In this document: one piece after another, positions 22,401 to 32,878 of the stretch
Layout of the letters: every line of letters begins with the position of its first letter
How positions within the stretch are numbered: position 1 is the first letter of the stretch
Assembly (NCBI GenBank): GCA_900208305.1
Contig: OAPG01000001.1
Location: 1,364,001 to 1,428,000 of the forward strand
Direction: 5' to 3'
Length of the DNA: 64,000 nucleotides
Origin: Melanopsichium pennsylvanicum
Lineage: Eukaryota > Basidiomycota > Ustilaginomycetes > Ustilaginales
Position numbers and translations under genes: made by a program
The notes under the pieces: generated by a model
What the model saw: only the letters and a program-made list of their open reading frames with translations
Database searches by the model: none
Told to the model about the DNA's origin: nothing

Positions 22401-22714
22401 AAGGCAGTAGCGTGAAAACCCCGTCCTTAAAGCGTTGAAACGAAAAACGCCTTCTAGCCACAGTCAGAGGCTTGGTCAGCAGCTCACAAACTCAGTCGGG
22501 ACTAGCACAGACGCTCGAGTTCGCCAAATCATTGAATGTCTGTCTTGTCATCCTCTCTATCAACATTATCTGATAATGCCAAAAGTGTAGCCATCTTAAT
22601 CGTGCAGGTCGTTGAAATCGTAGAATCCAATTACCAAGTCATGGACTTCAATCGGCCGTCGATCTTGTGATAAGTATGTGAGAAACATGATGCGATTTTG
22701 TCAAGCTCTGCACA
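19406..22714. other. Long gene-free stretch (3.3 kb)
   Basis: I find no gene that I can support. The right half is AT-richer. An inverted repeat at 22215-22292 is listed separately. Candidate frames at 20584-21138 (plus) and 20845-21108 (minus) overlap each other and show no domain. The stretch must contain the promoter of the Zn2Cys6 gene. Confidence 0.4.
22215..22292. repeat. Imperfect inverted repeat / stem-loop
   Basis: The left arm (22215-22247) and right arm (22265-22292) pair over about 28 bases. Perfect blocks AACGTT, TTGCGGCTA and AGACTAT match AACGTT, TAGCCGCAA and ATAGTCT. The loop is 17 bases. It lies in gene-free DNA and could be a decayed miniature element or a transcribed hairpin. 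Confidence 0.7.
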
Positions 22715-25700
22715 TCAGGCAAGGGCTTTCTTCGCATCATCCGCATCGACGCCGACCGGCAAGTGATCCAGATCCTGCAGCTCCCAGCGACTCCAGCTGC
22801 GTTTGGCGAGCTGTTCCAACGCGACGGCAGCTGAGCAGACGTTCATGCGCGAAGCCGAGTCGCTTTGCAGATATCCGACAACCTCGTCCGACCAAACACG
22901 GGAGGCGGCCCGAACTTCGGATGGGATCTTTGAGGGGAGAATGAGCACGTGAACTGCTGGGCGCGGCACAATGGTTGACAGCGATGCAAAATCCGAACGC
23001 AACCTTGTCTGAAGTTGTAGAGCAAGCTCCTCTGCAGCGCGGATGGCACACGCAAGCTTGAGACGGTCACCGCGTGCGTCTTTGCCTACGAGCACGTAGA
23101 AGTCCCGGTCTCGAAGATTGAGAATCGAGATCTTGTTTGAATGGGTAGGAAGGAGCAAGTCGTGTGCTCCGTAATACCCTTTCATGCCGAATGGAGTGAG
23201 ATGGAGGTTCTGGTCCTGCAGTTCAACATCGAGGATGCAAGCCTCATCGGAGTTTGTCAGATTTCCGTGGCAATGCGACCATGCATTTGCGTATGCTTCG
23301 GTCTTGTCAAACACGTTCCAGAAGAGACTATCTTCAGAACCTTCCTCCACTTCGGCGATGTTTTGGACATAACGGACACTGCTCGAGCCTGATTTGGCAA
23401 GCGCCTGGGCGAAGCGGACCGCAGCGGCGCGCACAGCGGCCGCGGAGCCACGTCCATGCCAGACACCGAGTGTCGAAAGAACAGAGAAGACGAAACTGTC
23501 ACCTGAGCAGAGATTGGCTGTACGAAGATCGACCTGTTGAATAGCGAAGCGCTCTTCTGCATCCTTTACAGGGGCTAGAGCTCGACGAACGCGGTACAGA
23601 GAAGTGGCTGCGTCGTTGAACCGCTTGCGCGAGCCTTGGCGGCTGACTGCCCAGGTGCCCGACAGCGCCGCAATCAGCTCGCTGGACTCACATCCTGAAG
23701 GAATGACCACAGGCTTGACCGAGTATCGCTCTGCCAATTCAGCGACCTTGCGTCCCTCGGCGCACGAGGTGGACAGCGGACCAAGTTCAAAGGGATGCAA
23801 AGCAGCGCTTCGTCCCGTTCGAATCCAAAGCTTTGTCTTCACGAGGCCAGCTTCGGACTTGAATCGCTTGATCACGGCGAGCGTCTCGTCGTCGTGCAAA
23901 ATCTGCTCGCGTCGCAGCTGCTCGCCACGCTGGTACGTCTGATCGCCCGAAAGCTCCAAGGGCTCGATATAGCCGTCGATATCGATGGCGAGGATCTCGA
24001 CCGAGACAGCACTCGAGGGCGAAAAATCAACCGACACTGCAGGGACGTCAGACACGCTGACGTACTTGCTAAGCGTGGTGCGTGCATCGCGGACAATTGC
24101 CGAAGCGGTGTCGGCAACATCGCCGTGATGAGATTGGAGTTGCAGGACGTCCATTGGTGATGCTTTCTTTGCCGCAGCAGCTGCGACCGTGCCTCTCTGC
24201 TTTTCGGCCGCGGCGTTCTGTCGAATCATCTCGTCCAAATGACCTTTCAGCACAAGATCGGCCGCCTGTACAATGATGACGTGCTCGACCTTATGGATCG
24301 CCTGCTCGAGCGCCTCGAGATCATACGAAGGAAGAATAGGCACCTCGCGCACGATAATAGGGCGGCCTCGGTCGACATCAGCCACCACTTCGTGCACCAT
24401 GCATCCCGTCTTGTCAGTGAGGCCTTGCTTGTAAGCTTCAAACGCACGAGGGATGGCATTGGCGCCGTCAAACGCCTTGGGCAGCGCAGGATGCAAGTTG
24501 ATGATCGGAACCGCCTTGGAAGGTCGTTGTCCGAGAGTCGGCGTGTTATCAGGCAGACTTGTCTTGTGGCCCAGGGCATGCAGGAAAGGCTCGGAGACAA
24601 TATGCATGAATCCTGCCAAGACGATGAGATCAGGGGGAGTACCCGTGCCTTCAGGGCTGGGACCGTCCAGCACAGCTCGGGCAAGCACTCGGTCGTACTC
24701 CTCTCGTGTTCCACCTGGGTTACGGTTCTGCCAGGTCTTAAGAGCAAGCACCTTTGTCGGGATGGGAGGATTGGACTCGGCGGCCCTGGTAAGACCGTAA
24801 GCAGCTTTACGATTTGACAGAACGAAAGTGATTTGAGCGTTTTCGATGACAGGGAGACCAGGAGAAGGATTGAGGAGAGTGGCATCAATCAAAGATTGCA
24901 GGTTCGAGCCAGAGCCAGAGACGAGGACGTGGATGCGCTTGCCTGTGGTCCTCCGAGGCGGCTTGCACGGAGTGGATTTAGCCTCCTGCAAGGATTCGGC
25001 TTGCTGCACCTGTGCTGAGATTGGAGCAGAGCTCCCTTGAGCCAGGGTGTTTGCAGACGCGAGGGCAGGCTTGGTATCGACAGTAGCAGCCTTTCGGACG
25101 GGGCCTTTGGCTCTGGCCCTAGTCAGAGACGTCAAAACTTGGTCTGTTTCGTTAGCGGAGCAAGCAGTATCTGGATTGACAATGTTATCCTCGGTGCGAG
25201 ACCTGTTCTCAGCAAAGCGTGCAAAGGGGCTAACGCTGGCACCCATCCCAGGAAGTCGAATAGGCTCCGCTCGTGGTTCGGCCACTGTCTCAGTCTTCTT
25301 GGGCGAAGAAGACTGCCATGGCATCGAGCTGGTCTCCTTAGTGGGCGAGCGGCCAGCAAGGCCGGGAAGCGCATTACCGTACTTGTTCGGGGACCAAGGC
25401 GAGCCTGCCCTCGCTTGATCGAAGCTGGAGCGAACGGGGGAGGCGTTGGTTTGAAGAGCTGGAGGCCATCGATCCCGAACAGCCGCCGGACTGGAGGGCA
25501 GACTGCGTCCGGTCGTTCCGCCCTGCATCGTCTCCACTTCCTTTTGCGCGACAACGTCCCTCATCCGCGCTTCTTTAATACGCTGGCCAACCATCTTCTT
25601 GGCGCTGAGGCGGGACAGCGATGCGGTGGGAAGGCGGTCGGCACCCGAAAGCTCGCTGTTGGCGAAGCTGGTAGAGCGGCTCGTGGCCTGCGATGGTGCG

Positions 25701-27040
25701 TCATCGTCTTGGTCTGCGGCTTGGCTCCAGCCTTTGCCGAGTCCGGTGTCAGGCTTGGTCTGGGCGTGGGCGGCAGCGACAGCAGAAGGAGCTACCATGT
25801 CTTCAGGTTTGAGTGGGCTGGTGGCGGCGTCCTTCCGCTCGGGCGAGTGCGAAGACGAATATGAGTGGGATTGAGCGTTAGGCACGGGCAGTGGTCGGGA
25901 CGATCGGAATACATTGTCGTTGCGTGCAGCGGTTGCGGAAACGTCGAGCAAGGGCGATGTCCCAACACCTTTGGCTGGAGAGGCGGGTCGTTCTAGACGA
26001 GGCGAGGATGTGACGCTTTCAGCACCGGTGAATTTGTGAAATTTGGACGGGCTCGAAGCCCGGGGAATGACGGGGGAAGGAGGTGCGCTGGTCTGAGGGG
26101 CGTTTTGCTTCTCGATGAGATCGAGGTAAGCCTTCTTGGGCGACGAAGGAGCAGCTGGCAACGCGAAAGAGCCGTTGCCGACAGTGTTGGAGGGTCGGCC
26201 GAGTTCTGATGAGGTGAAAGAATATTTGGCGGGACTGCTTGCTTTGCCTGGCGACATAGCGACGGGTGAAGCCGGAGAAGCACCTCCCGATCGACGGTTG
26301 CCGCTAGCATCGGCTCGCTCCTCGAGGAAGCTGGCGAGGGAACGTCCTGAGTTGACAACCATCCCGGGCATGGGTACTCTGCGGCTCTCGTGGATGAGAT
26401 CCGCCTCGGGTGGCGCGCTCTTGCCGTCTCCTGCCAGCCTGCCGAGACGCGGACCGGCCGCCCTGCCTCCCATAAAGCTGGCGAGCGAGACAGGCGAGGT
26501 GATGGGTTCCTTGGGTCCTGCGGCTGTGCCAGTGGGACCATATTGACCACCATATCGTGCCAACAAAGAGTTGGCCCTCTTGATACCCGTGACTCCGGAC
26601 GCCTTTGTCGGAGAGGATCCGAGCAACGGCGAAGCCGAGGGTGACTGTGAAGCGTCAGGAGGTGCCATACTAGTCTCGAACGATGCCGACGGATGATCTT
26701 CGAGTGATGGAGTGGCTAGAGGCGAATTCGGATCGGATGCCGAGATGCCACGAATGCCCGACACAGAAAGACGGTCTCTGCGCTGTTGTCGTTCAAGCCG
26801 TTGCCTCTGGAATTCGAGCTCGAGCTCTGATGCTGGAGAGGCCGCAGCGTCGTCCGGTGAACGCAAAGCTCCCTGCGTGAGACAAGACGAGGCTGGAGAC
26901 AAGTTACGCTGACGGATCTGATCGACCCACGATGCGAGATCCTGTGTCGGCTGACCCAAAGCACTGGATGCGTGAGAAATTTCGCCTTGTCCCAATTGTC
27001 TTGAGAACGGATGTGATGGTTGGTGGTGGGAGAAAGACAT
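22715..27040 (-). CDS. ADE8: GAR transformylase embedded in a DUF4045-gelsolin-like protein
   Basis: One uninterrupted frame of 1441 residues starts at ATG 27040; the frame extends upstream only with non-ATG codons. Residues 1-700 are Ser/Pro-rich and disordered, with motifs such as SLASFMGGRAAGPRLGR typical of the N-terminal region (DUF4045) of fungal gelsolin-like proteins. Residues 701 to about 940 form a full phosphoribosylglycinamide formyltransferase. It has the phosphate loop SGSGSNLQSLID, the NLHPALPKAFDG motif with catalytic Asn and His, and GCMVHEVVADVDRGRP with the catalytic Asp. This enzyme carries out the third step of purine synthesis. Residues about 985-1441 match the C-terminal gelsolin repeats of the same fungal family (KLWIRTGR, GKDARGDR, HVLILPS, LPVGVD). 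An enzyme set between the two halves of a cytoskeletal-type protein is unusual. No stop or obvious splice pair separates the parts. Confidence 0.85.
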   Translation of the reverse strand: MSFSHHQPSHPFSRQLGQGEISHASSALGQPTQDLASWVDQIRQRNLSPASSCLTQGALRSPDDAAASPASELELEFQRQRLERQQRRDRLSVSGIRGISASDPNSPLATPSLEDHPSASFETSMAPPDASQSPSASPLLGSSPTKASGVTGIKRANSLLARYGGQYGPTGTAAGPKEPITSPVSLASFMGGRAAGPRLGRLAGDGKSAPPEADLIHESRRVPMPGMVVNSGRSLASFLEERADASGNRRSGGASPASPVAMSPGKASSPAKYSFTSSELGRPSNTVGNGSFALPAAPSSPKKAYLDLIEKQNAPQTSAPPSPVIPRASSPSKFHKFTGAESVTSSPRLERPASPAKGVGTSPLLDVSATAARNDNVFRSSRPLPVPNAQSHSYSSSHSPERKDAATSPLKPEDMVAPSAVAAAHAQTKPDTGLGKGWSQAADQDDDAPSQATSRSTSFANSELSGADRLPTASLSRLSAKKMVGQRIKEARMRDVVAQKEVETMQGGTTGRSLPSSPAAVRDRWPPALQTNASPVRSSFDQARAGSPWSPNKYGNALPGLAGRSPTKETSSMPWQSSSPKKTETVAEPRAEPIRLPGMGASVSPFARFAENRSRTEDNIVNPDTACSANETDQVLTSLTRARAKGPVRKAATVDTKPALASANTLAQGSSAPISAQVQQAESLQEAKSTPCKPPRRTTGKRIHVLVSGSGSNLQSLIDATLLNPSPGLPVIENAQITFVLSNRKAAYGLTRAAESNPPIPTKVLALKTWQNRNPGGTREEYDRVLARAVLDGPSPEGTGTPPDLIVLAGFMHIVSEPFLHALGHKTSLPDNTPTLGQRPSKAVPIINLHPALPKAFDGANAIPRAFEAYKQGLTDKTGCMVHEVVADVDRGRPIIVREVPILPSYDLEALEQAIHKVEHVIIVQAADLVLKGHLDEMIRQNAAAEKQRGTVAAAAAKKASPMDVLQLQSHHGDVADTASAIVRDARTTLSKYVSVSDVPAVSVDFSPSSAVSVEILAIDIDGYIEPLELSGDQTYQRGEQLRREQILHDDETLAVIKRFKSEAGLVKTKLWIRTGRSAALHPFELGPLSTSCAEGRKVAELAERYSVKPVVIPSGCESSELIAALSGTWAVSRQGSRKRFNDAATSLYRVRRALAPVKDAEERFAIQQVDLRTANLCSGDSFVFSVLSTLGVWHGRGSAAAVRAAAVRFAQALAKSGSSSVRYVQNIAEVEEGSEDSLFWNVFDKTEAYANAWSHCHGNLTNSDEACILDVELQDQNLHLTPFGMKGYYGAHDLLLPTHSNKISILNLRDRDFYVLVGKDARGDRLKLACAIRAAEELALQLQTRLRSDFASLSTIVPRPAVHVLILPSKIPSEVRAASRVWSDEVVGYLQSDSASRMNVCSAAVALEQLAKRSWSRWELQDLDHLPVGVDADDAKKALA

Positions 27041-28343
27041 GGTCTGGTGACGGGGACACCTGCGTCCTGCTCTTGTCGTTGTTGGCACACGCGCTTTGAA
27101 ACGTCTCGATGTGTGTGTGATATGAAGGGGGGGTGATTACAGAAAAGGACCCTGCTGAGCCCAGAAGATTGGACTCTTTCTATCCGTGTGATGAAACAAC
27201 AGAAAGGGGCATTTGTCTGTGTTGCATCGGATCACGAACTTTGACGCAACAGCAGAACGGTTCGTGCTCTGCTGCCCCCTCGAAAGCGCCGGCGCCTCCT
27301 GTTTTTTTTTTCTCTTCTGCCTTGTTGTTTGGGCATTTTCGCAGTGACAAGCTTTCTCGCACGGACAGACTTAACTCGCTTTTTCGAAGTTCATTTTTAC
27401 CTTTCAAAATCGGAAACGAAAAAGCCAGCTAGAAATTGAGGGACCTAAATTTGTATGAAGTCTCTAATTCTAAGTCAGCCGACTTTGCTTTCATGTCGTC
27501 TGTTCTAACAGTCGCTTGATCGTCCTTTGCGCCTCGTACGGTCAGAATGTAGCGCTTACGAACAGATTCCGAAAGCGAGAGATCGACAAGGCGTCCAGCT
27601 ATGGCATTGCCATAGATGGCCAAGCCAGGGACTGAGGTGCTTGTAGATTTATGTGGTATCAATTCAAAATGCCGAATCAAATGCCTTGGACCCTAGTCTT
27701 TCGTGTGAAGAGGACCAGCACAGTAGCACGCCTGACCCGATGACCCACACAAGGTCGTGGACACCATTGTGAAAAGTAACACCAGATCAAAGCAGTTCGC
27801 TCGAGCAGTTCGGAGCATCCGTCACGCCATACAGAGAGGTAGTAGTTGTTGCTTGGCAAGAAGACGACATCACGACCAATGTCAAGGGTCGCGTGCACCC
27901 TGAACTCACCAACCGTCGGTGTGAACATGCTTCCTCTGGCAGGACCAGGCGTTGGATGTCGCCCTCGCTTTGCCGCCCAGCTGTTCTCACCTTTCAAATT
28001 TTGAGCTGTGAGCTGGACAAGTCAAAACGACTTTCCAAAAATTCAAAAAATAATCGGGGAGAAATTAATTTGGATCTGTACAACGTGAATGGCCCTCTGG
28101 GGCCTGGAATCAGTCGGAACGTATTCAGTTCTAAAAACAACAAGCAGCGCCAGATCGGCACCAGCCAAACGCGCTTTTGGTTGCAACTGCCGACTGAGCC
28201 CGTGGCGCTTCCATCCTCCTCTCCTCTGCACCTCTTCGGCTTTGCAAAACCACCATCTCCACCGTCCCCTTTCGCGTTCGAAGACAGCACAGTTCCACCG
28301 ACGCCCCCATCGCCTTCCAAGCACACCCAACACATCATCTGAT
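27041..28343. other. Intergenic between divergent genes
   Basis: This 1.3-kb region holds the 5' regions of the GAR transformylase-gelsolin gene (minus) and H2A.Z (plus). The part just before 28344 is rich in CCATC/CACC pyrimidine tracts, as in a strong promoter and leader. A poly-T run lies at 27301-27311. I see no gene. Confidence 0.5.
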
Positions 28344-29339
28344 ATGTCCGATCCACGCGCCAAGGGAGGCAAGGGAGGCGCCGCAAACGCCAAAGCCGAG
28401 CCCAAGAAGCAGGTCACCCAGTCTGCTCGTGCAGGTCTCCAGGTAAGCATCCACCATTCTTGTTGTAGAGGACTATCGTTCGACAGCATCCATCCTCGTA
28501 CCGACTCGTCCATCGGTACTAGCATCCGTGGCAGCAACCAATCAGAGCCGATATGACCGTTCATGCTCGCGCGTTCGAACCATCTCCCATCTTCCAAGCT
28601 TGCATCGCCAGTTTGGCATCCATCCTCTGCCTTATCAACGCGTCATCGCTATGAAGCACGTCCCTCCAGACGCGTCGTCATGTCTGCAGATCACGTCGGA
28701 AGTCGCTGCTGCCTTAAGAAGATGGCTGTGACGCGTTGGAAGAGCCGGTCTAGCCTGGGGAATTCAGGAAGACGAGCAGGTCTTGGCCTGTAGAGACCCT
28801 TGACCTAGGTGGTGGGCCACGAAAGATCTCATCAAATGTTGTGGATCCGGTTGCGATGTTCGATGGCCTTTACGAACGTCTGACAACAAGGGTTGGACGC
28901 AGGATGGGGCTCGGCTGCTTTGATCCTCTCTTAAATCCTCCATGCAATCTTGAAAGACGCAGAGCATTGACAACTTTTGCTTTCTATCTTTTCCCTGCTT
29001 CGTTGTACTTCATGCGCTCTGGCTCGATAGTTCCCCGTCGGTCGGATCCACCGTCATCTTAAGAACCGAACTCAAAATCATATCCGAATCGGCGCCAAGG
29101 CTGCCGTCTACACATCTGCCATCCTCGAATATCTCACCGCCGAGGTGCTTGAATTGGCAGGCAACGCATCTAAGGATCTTCGTGTGAAGCGTATCACTCC
29201 ACGACACTTGCAACTTGCCATTCGAGGTGACGAAGAGCTCGACAGCTTGGTCCGTGCCACCATCGCTGGTGGTGGTGTCTTGCCACACATCCACAAGACC
29301 CTTATCAAGGCGCCAAGCAAGAAGAAGGCCTCCGAATAA
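28344..29339 (+). CDS. HTZ1: Histone H2A.Z (exons 28344-28442 and 29031-29339)
   Basis: The two exons encode 135 residues. Exon 1 gives the Lys/Gly-rich tail up to QSARAGLQ. The intron (28443-29030) begins GTAAGC and ends ATAG. Exon 2 resumes in phase with [12 protein letters not shown] and runs to a TAA at 29337-29339. The core contains [40 protein letters not shown] and [15 protein letters not shown]. These are H2A.Z features rather than those of canonical H2A. H2A.Z replaces H2A at promoter-flanking nucleosomes through the SWR1 complex and also acts in chromosome segregation. The 588-bp intron is unusually long for this window. Confidence 0.95.
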
Positions 29340-29647
29340 AGCAGCTTGATGCGTCCACGCCGTGCCATTTCCCGGTCGGTTGTGCAGAAGAAGGACATGC
29401 GATCCGTCTGTCGCTTCCACGATCTCTCGGTGTCGAGTTGCGCGGCGTATCGAATTGGTCCTGCTCTCGTCTCTTTCTCTCATTATTGATCCCGTGTTAT
29501 ATGTTGTACTGTAGTATCCCCTGGCTGAGTAATTTCTGCGCTTTCTACTTTTCTATCTGTTCGCAAGGGGAAAAAGCGTGCCAGCGCGATTCCATTGCGG
29601 TGGGTACGCTGGGGAGTGTTGGGGCGATAGTGTCAGCGGCGTGAAAG

Positions 29648-30613
29648 CTACATGAAGGAGTCATCGCTGTCCATGCCATTGTCTTGATCTTCTTCCTCGC
29701 TGCCTGATGTCGTGCCTTTTAGCTTTGCAAGTCTGCGTTCTTCTTTGCGTCTGCGTTCTTCCTCCAAGGCTTCGGCAGAGTACACTGCACAGCGAACGAA
29801 GCAAAATTGGGTGACCACAGCCAAAGAATCTTGGTCAGAATCACCATGTTGACGACGGCGTAAAGCGCAGAACGAAGGATAAGCTTACACTTGGAGTAAT
29901 CGCGAGCCTCGGCCTCTTCCTTGCGCCTCCTCTGTTCGGCCTCTTGTGCCTTTCTCTACGGCGACGTGAGAGAAGAAAGGTTGTCAGCAGTCATGCCAGA
30001 TACATGCATCCTATGTGCAGAAATCGCCGTCATCGTGTAGGCCATATCGCATAGACTATGCATCCGGCTCGGATGCCTCTGTGCGGAGCTGTTGCAAAGA
30101 GAGGTTCGGACTTACATCTTCAATGGCCTTGGCCTTCTTCAATCGCCCCTCTTGCCTTAACCTTTCTTGCCTTTCCGCCTCGTGATCAACTTGAACCTCC
30201 TTCTTGGTCTTGTTCAGTCGATTCACCACGGAACTGTCCTTCTCCTTGATATGGAACCTTTTCACCTTCCTGTCATTGAAGAAAGTGACCGCGCCCACCG
30301 CCAAATCGCCCGTCTTTTTCACGTTGGCCCAGGGCGTGTAGATGATGGTCAGATTTGATTTCTTGTTTCCTTCGATAGAATTTGCTTTGACCAATTGCGA
30401 GCAGTCACTGATTAGAGCTTCTGGGATGGCCTCCCAGGACTCGATCTGAGGGGGTAAACGAAGGTAGACGTGGGCAGAGGAAAGTTTGTCTACATGGAAC
30501 CAGACATCGTTTTCGAGACCGTACTTGAGGAGTTCTTCGTTTTCGAACTTGTCTTTTCCCATAAAGATGGTTGCTGGTGGGTCCACCGCTGTAGAGATGA
30601 AGTACAGAACCAT
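29648..30613 (-). CDS. CCDC25/JLP2 homologue (exons 30613-30116, 29955-29889, 29784-29648)
   Basis: The protein starts at ATG 30613 with the NFACT-R-type fold of the CCDC25/Jlp2 family: FISTAVDPPATIFMGKDKFE, WFHVDKLSSAHVYLRLP, VKANSIEGNKK and YTPWANVKKTGDLAVG. A charged coiled-coil tail ends in DSDDSFM. Two introns interrupt the tail: 30115-29956 (GTAAGT...TAG) and 29888-29785 (GTAAGC...CAG). Joined, the exons give 233 residues in frame, the usual length. The family has a proposed link to ribosome-associated or nucleic-acid binding functions, but its role in fungi is poorly defined. It shares a 450-bp intergenic region with the Aurora kinase. Confidence 0.9.
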
Positions 30614-31063
30614 GGTGACCTGTGTCTCGCTGCAATGAGCTGGAGGTGGATGGGTGATGGTATAGTACGTGCAAAGTTTGCTTCTTGGTTCGTGGTACGA
30701 CAGGGGGTAAAAAAAGGCATAGGGTCTGGTTGTGGAGGTATTTCAGTCACGTGCGAAGCGAGGAAAAGGAAGGCTGGGAAGGGTGTTTTATTTTGACGCG
30801 CCTCGCCACAGCGTTGAAGAAGTTTATCTAGTGTTGTTCCCGTTTGCTCTGGCTGTTGCACGACCTCAACCCGTTCTCGACTGCGAAAGCAATTCTTGCC
30901 ATCACGAGATGAGCTCGAAGTGTCTACCACCATCGTTGTTTCTGCCCATACAGTGCCTTTGATACATCTAAGTGTACGGATATTGCCCAGGACTACCCTT
31001 GTCGCTTGCATATCTTTGACCTCCTGGAAGAGCAGCGCTCTCCTGCGCGACCATCAGCTGACC
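30614..31063. promoter_or_regulatory. Shared intergenic promoter region (CCDC25-like / Aurora)
   Basis: These 450 bp lie between two divergent genes and must hold both promoters. I recognise no specific operator. The plus frame is open from about 30896 into the kinase but has no ATG before 31064. Confidence 0.45.
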
Positions 31064-32703
31064 ATGGAATCACATTTCGCAAATCTCCACCTAGACTCCA
31101 ACGGTCCCCATGCCGAACTCAAGCAAAATGCACGACCATCACACGCACAACAGTATGGCAAATTATTTCACTCTACAAACTCCTCTCTTCGCCCCCTTGC
31201 CCCGTCCAGCTCCATCGCGTCCAATATGATGGGTGTCAACATGCAGCACTTTAGCCGGCTGGCTGCATCTTCCCTGAATAATCCCTCGGTATCGTCCTCT
31301 ACAGGGCTGACAAATCCGAATAGCATGGCTCAAGTGATGAACCGCCCTCCAGCTCAGGCAATGAATGGGTCTCGACTGAGCACTCAACCGTCGCAGAAAA
31401 GCAGGCCCCCTTCCGTTGCCGGTACGTCTGCCACAGCTGGAACAGCATCAGCATACCGTACTGTAGCGATGAAACAACCAGCTCCCAGTACATCAGGAGC
31501 AGCGCCATCCGCTGTCGACCTTGGACGATACGATGGAGGTCTAGAACGAGATGAAGCCCGAGGGCGTCGTGGCACCATGCAGTTTGACCCCTTATCCCTA
31601 TCCTCCTCGGACCCAACTAACAAGACTCACCCGCCCACTCGCATTTGGAGTCTCAACGACTTCGAAATGGGTCGCCCTCTAGGCAAGGGCAAATTTGGTC
31701 GAGTGTACATGGTCCGCACTCGAGGTGGTCCAAATAAAGGCTACATCATCGCTCTCAAGTGCATGTACAAGAACGAACTGGTGGAGAACAAAGTAGAGAA
31801 GCAGTTGAGGAGAGAAATCGAGATTCAGATGAACCTTAGACATCCGCACATTCTAAGGCTACACGGGTATTTTCATGATGAAGGACGGGTGTTCTTGATG
31901 ATTGAATTTGCAGGGAGGGGTGAACTGTACAAGTTGATGAACAAGCTACCTGATAGGAGGTTCGAGGAGAAGGTCGCTGCGACAGTAAGTACACCATTGC
32001 ATCCACGCTCTTTTAAAGCTATCGACCGATGCAGGCATGAAAGATTAGAAGATTGACTTTTCTATCATCTGCGCTCACTCGGTTGGACGTTTTTGTCTTT
32101 GCAGTATATCGCCCAAATGGCAGACGCCCTCTCTTACCTTCACAGCAAGCATGTAATCCACCGAGACATCAAACCCGAGAATCTTCTCCTCGGTATCAAG
32201 GGCGATTTGAAGATTGGTGACTTTGGCTGGTCCGTGCACGCTCCGGGAAACCGTCGTCAAACCCTTTGCGGCACTCTAGACTATTTGCCGCCAGAGATGG
32301 TCAATGGAGAGCAGCACGACAAAGCAGTAGATCTTTGGGCATTGGGTGTCCTATGCTACGAATTCTTGGAAGGTGTTCCTCCTTTCGAGGAACTCGAAAA
32401 TGCGCCAGCAGGAACGTACAAGAGGATCAACAACATAGATTTCAAGATCCCACGCCACTTCTCTGCGGAGGCAGCGGACCTCGTTCGGGCGGTGAGTGCC
32501 ACGATCAAAACACCAAAACAATCTTTTTGCAGGTGATCGCAATTACTTACGCTGAAGCTCGTTTGATTTACAATTCATGTTCACAGCTCCTCAAGAAGAA
32601 ACCAGACGATCGCTTGCCACTCACAAAGGTGTTGCGTCATCCTTGGATCATGAAGTATGACCCTGATGCTTGTCGTCGCGCTTCCCGCGGCAAGATTCAG
32701 TAG
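31064..32703 (+). CDS. IPL1: Aurora kinase (exons 31064-31984, 32105-32491, 32587-32703)
   Basis: Three exons, all joined in phase 0, give 474 residues. Introns are 31985-32104 (GTAAGT...GCAG) and 32492-32586 (GTGAGT...ACAG). The kinase domain starts near residue 200 with the glycine loop GKGKFGRV, then the ATP lysine in [19 protein letters not shown] carries the catalytic Asp328. DFGWSVHAP and [16 protein letters not shown], with activation-loop Thr360, are Aurora signatures. The 200-residue N-terminal tail is Ser/Pro-rich and poorly conserved. As the single Aurora seen here it would be the Ipl1/Ark1-type kinase of the chromosomal passenger complex, correcting kinetochore-microtubule attachment. 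It converges on MSH5 with only 175 bp between the stop codons. Confidence 0.95.
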
Positions 32704-32878
32704 GGTATACATCTTAGAAATCCATGTCACATGTCCGCTCACACGAAAAGCCGCTTAAGCTATGGAATTGTAACCGTGTCACCGTTGCTCGATCATGGTT
32801 CGTTGCTGGTTGATATAGATCTCATGTTGCGTGCCTGATTCAATCAGCTTTCTTCGCCCTCGTTTCCTTGGCGGGCCA

